DNA from: Bordetella parapertussis
Lineage (GTDB): Bacteria > Pseudomonadota > Gammaproteobacteria > Burkholderiales > Burkholderiaceae_B
Direction: 5' to 3'
DNA: 6,858 nt
Assembly (NCBI GenBank): GCA_945868195.1
Contig: CAMBLP010000110.1
Coordinates: 1 to 6,858, forward strand
Part shown: positions 5,482-6,858 of the stretch, in pieces
Position numbering within the stretch: the first letter of the stretch is position 1
How the letters are laid out: each line of letters opens with the position of its first letter
The notes under the pieces: generated by a model
The model's input: only the letters and a program-made list of their open reading frames with translations
Told to the model about the DNA's origin: nothing
The model's database searches: none
Position numbers and translations under genes: made by a program

Positions 5482-6657
5482 CTATGTATTGCGGGTGGGA
5501 GGGGTGTGATCGTAACCGGTGACGTCGAGACCGAAGCCTGGCATGATGCTGGGCATTTTTCGGGGACGCGCCAGCAAACGCATTTGGCCTACGCCTAGGT
5601 CGCGCAAAATTTGCGCGCCCATGCCATAGGTGCGCAAATCCATGCGACCTGGTTCACGCTTGACTGGCACAGGCATATCGCCTTGCGAGGCAGAAATTTG
5701 ATCGAACAACTGGCTCGCTGAGCCTTGGCAATTGAGAAACACCATCACACCGGCTTCGCTGCTGCGGATCGCTTGAAGTGCCTCTGCGACGCCCCAACTA
5801 TGGCCAGGACTCTGCACATCCATTAAATCCAGGATCGAGGTCGGCTCGTGCACACGGACCAAGGTCTCGCGGGCGGGATCGACACGGCCATGCACCAAGG
5901 CCATGTGCGGGTTGCCAGCCACGGTATCGCGGTAAGCAATCATATTGAACTCGCCCCAGGGCGTCATGATGCGACGCTCGCTAATGCGCTCAATCACGGA
6001 CTCATGTTCGTTGCGGTACTGGATGAGATCTGCAATCGTGCCGATTTTCAACTGATGGGTGCGACCGTACTCGATCAAGTCGGGCAGACGCGCCATCGTG
6101 CCGTCCGGCTTCAAAATTTCACAAATCACTGCCGCAGGCGTCAACCCAGCCATCGCAGTCAGATCGCAGCCCGCCTCGGTGTGACCCGCGCGCACTAAGA
6201 CACCACCTGGCACCGCACGCAGGGGGAAAATATGCCCTGGCTGGACGAGATCAGTCGGTTTGGCATCCCGCGCCACGGCGACGCGAATCGTTCTTGCACG
6301 ATCCGCCACGGAAATGCCCGTTTCCACGCCCACCGCAGCCTCAATCGAGACCGTGAAATTGGTACCGTAGGGCGTACCATTGCGATTGGACATCAACGGC
6401 AACTCGAGCTGGCGGCAACGCTCTTCGGTGAGTGTCAGGCAAACCAGTCCTCGACCATGCGTCACCATGAAATTGATCGCTTCGGGTGTGACGAACTCAG
6501 CCGCCATGACGAGATCGCCTTCGTTTTCACGATCTTCTTCGTCGACCAAAATCACCCTACGCCCCATTTTGAGCTCAGAAATGATCTCAGAGACCGGGGA
6601 TATCGCAGCCGCAAGATCGGCATTGAGCGGCGAAATGGAGGAAAGTTTGGCGGGCAT
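5482..6657 (-). CDS. ribBA: 3,4-dihydroxy-2-butanone-4-phosphate synthase with a degenerate GTP cyclohydrolase II-like C-terminal domain
   Basis: Residues about 20-220 are the RibB domain, converting ribulose 5-phosphate to 3,4-dihydroxy-2-butanone 4-phosphate plus formate for RibH. It shows the acidic active-site loop [10 protein letters not shown] (39-48), [10 protein letters not shown] (64-73), [11 protein letters not shown] (97-107), [11 protein letters not shown] (136-146) and [11 protein letters not shown] (156-166). From about 227 a RibA-like domain follows (TPWGEF 231-236, HMALVHGRV 250-258, VRVHEP 266-271). Where active cyclohydrolase II has its three zinc cysteines and REGRNIGL, this protein has [21 protein letters not shown] (no cysteine) and LNCQGSASQ, so this half should not hydrolyse GTP. 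Total length of 391 is normal for such fusions. The ATG at 6657 has no good Shine-Dalgarno, and a perfect TATAAT lies about 33 bp upstream on this strand. First gene of the minus-strand operon, divergent from the HAD gene. Confidence 0.95.
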   Translation of the reverse strand: MPAKLSSISPLNADLAAAISPVSEIISELKMGRRVILVDEEDRENEGDLVMAAEFVTPEAINFMVTHGRGLVCLTLTEERCRQLELPLMSNRNGTPYGTNFTVSIEAAVGVETGISVADRARTIRVAVARDAKPTDLVQPGHIFPLRAVPGGVLVRAGHTEAGCDLTAMAGLTPAAVICEILKPDGTMARLPDLIEYGRTHQLKIGTIADLIQYRNEHESVIERISERRIMTPWGEFNMIAYRDTVAGNPHMALVHGRVDPARETLVRVHEPTSILDLMDVQSPGHSWGVAEALQAIRSSEAGVMVFLNCQGSASQLFDQISASQGDMPVPVKREPGRMDLRTYGMGAQILRDLGVGQMRLLARPRKMPSIMPGFGLDVTGYDHTPPTRNT

Positions 6658-6664
6658 AGTAAGT

Positions 6665-6700
6665 TTGGTAGGAGCAGGTGTAAATACCTATTATAGAATC
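6665..6700. promoter_or_regulatory. Overlapping divergent promoter for ribBA (-) and the HAD gene (+)
   Basis: The 76-bp divergent gap contains CTATTATAG at 6688-6696. On the minus strand this gives a perfect -10, TATAAT (6695 down to 6690), with no good -35. On the plus strand it gives TATTAT (6689-6694), preceded after 18 bp by TTGGTA (6665-6670), a 4/6 match to TTGACA. The two -10 elements share five bases and are almost symmetric, so polymerase could open the same DNA in either direction. Predicted leaders are short, about 25-35 nt each. Prediction from consensus only. Confidence 0.5.
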
Positions 6701-6738
6701 CCTGTAACAATGCACACGTAGAATCACTGTTATATGCA
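6694..6738 (+). repeat. Imperfect direct repeat, two copies 25 bp apart, upstream of the HAD gene
   Basis: Copy 1 (6694-6714) and copy 2 (6719-6738) share TAGAATC, then CTGT, then ATGCA, with one substitution after TAGAATC, a changed three-to-four-base patch and a one-base length difference. Copy 1 begins within the predicted -10 and copy 2 ends across the ATG of the HAD gene. The 25-bp period would put both copies on nearly the same side of the helix within about half a turn. It may be a two-site operator or a small tandem duplication; no regulator is recognised. Confidence 0.5.
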
Positions 6739-6858
6739 TCCCCTCACAGACATTCCTGCTCGACAGGCCGCCAATATTCGCTTTGTTTTGAGCGATATCG
6801 ATGACACGATCACGACCGAAGGTCGCTTGACCAGTCAAGCCTATGCGGCTCTTGAGCA
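6734..6858 (+). CDS. HAD-superfamily hydrolase, N-terminal fragment (window ends)
   Basis: Only 41 complete codons fit before the right edge. The fragment reads MHPLTDIPARQAANIRFVLS and continues through the haloacid dehalogenase motif I DIDDTIT (21-27), in which Asp21 would be the phospho-accepting nucleophile and Asp23 the general acid/base, then TEGRLTSQAYAALE. This resembles the start of HAD phosphatases whose motif I is followed by a helix and a later cap domain, but subfamily and substrate cannot be judged from 41 residues. ATG 6734 is the first start after the in-frame TAG at 6719. No Shine-Dalgarno is visible. The gene is divergent from ribBA; some HAD phosphatases dephosphorylate riboflavin intermediates or FMN, so a link to the riboflavin genes is possible but only a guess. 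Confidence 0.85.
   Translation, partial: MHPLTDIPARQAANIRFVLSDIDDTITTEGRLTSQAYAALE

Noticed and set aside
6232..6696. 154-codon open frame on the plus strand
   Set aside because: Lies antisense over the well-supported ribBA, shows no recognisable domain and is explained by codon bias of the opposite gene.
6658..6733. FMN riboswitch ahead of ribBA
   Set aside because: The 76-bp gap is too short for an RFN element plus expression platform, and none of its conserved boxes is visible.

Overview
The window looks like housekeeping chromosome from a betaproteobacterium, most likely Burkholderiales and perhaps Alcaligenaceae. The clues are the type 2 PyrF, the acidic RibH tail typical of that order, a RibBA whose cyclohydrolase half has lost its zinc cysteines, and mid-fifties G+C by eye. 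I assign the lineage from protein character alone and do not name a genus. I see no phage, IS, tRNA, rRNA, CRISPR or defence genes.

Layout from left to right. (1) Minus strand, 1-1040: a two-gene unit with a double-length 4-oxalocrotonate-tautomerase-like protein followed by a crotonase-fold enzyme that runs off the left edge. (2) Plus strand, 1119-2398: dgkA (diacylglycerol kinase) then pyrF (OMP decarboxylase). It diverges from unit 1 across a 78-bp gap and converges on unit 3 with only 5 bp between stop codons. (3) Minus strand, 6657 down to 2404: a tight six-gene operon ribBA-ribH-nusB-thiL-pgpA-pncC, with junctions from a 35-bp overlap to a 19-bp gap. The order ribH-nusB-thiL-pgpA matches the classic gammaproteobacterial cluster. 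(4) Plus strand from 6734: the first 41 codons of a HAD-family hydrolase, divergent from ribBA and sharing a short gap that holds overlapping, nearly symmetric -10 elements and a direct repeat.

Unit 3 combines riboflavin synthesis (ribBA, ribH), transcription antitermination (nusB), the last step of thiamine diphosphate synthesis (thiL), phosphatidylglycerol synthesis (pgpA) and NAD/pyridine nucleotide salvage (pncC). dgkA adds a second phospholipid gene and pyrF the last step of UMP synthesis. ribD, ribE and a functional ribA are not here and must be elsewhere.

No whole new system stands out. The points most worth checking are the fused tautomerase with one proline-less half next to a crotonase lacking both canonical catalytic glutamates, two strong perfect inverted repeats inside pgpA and thiL, and the symmetric promoter with direct repeat at the ribBA/HAD divergence.
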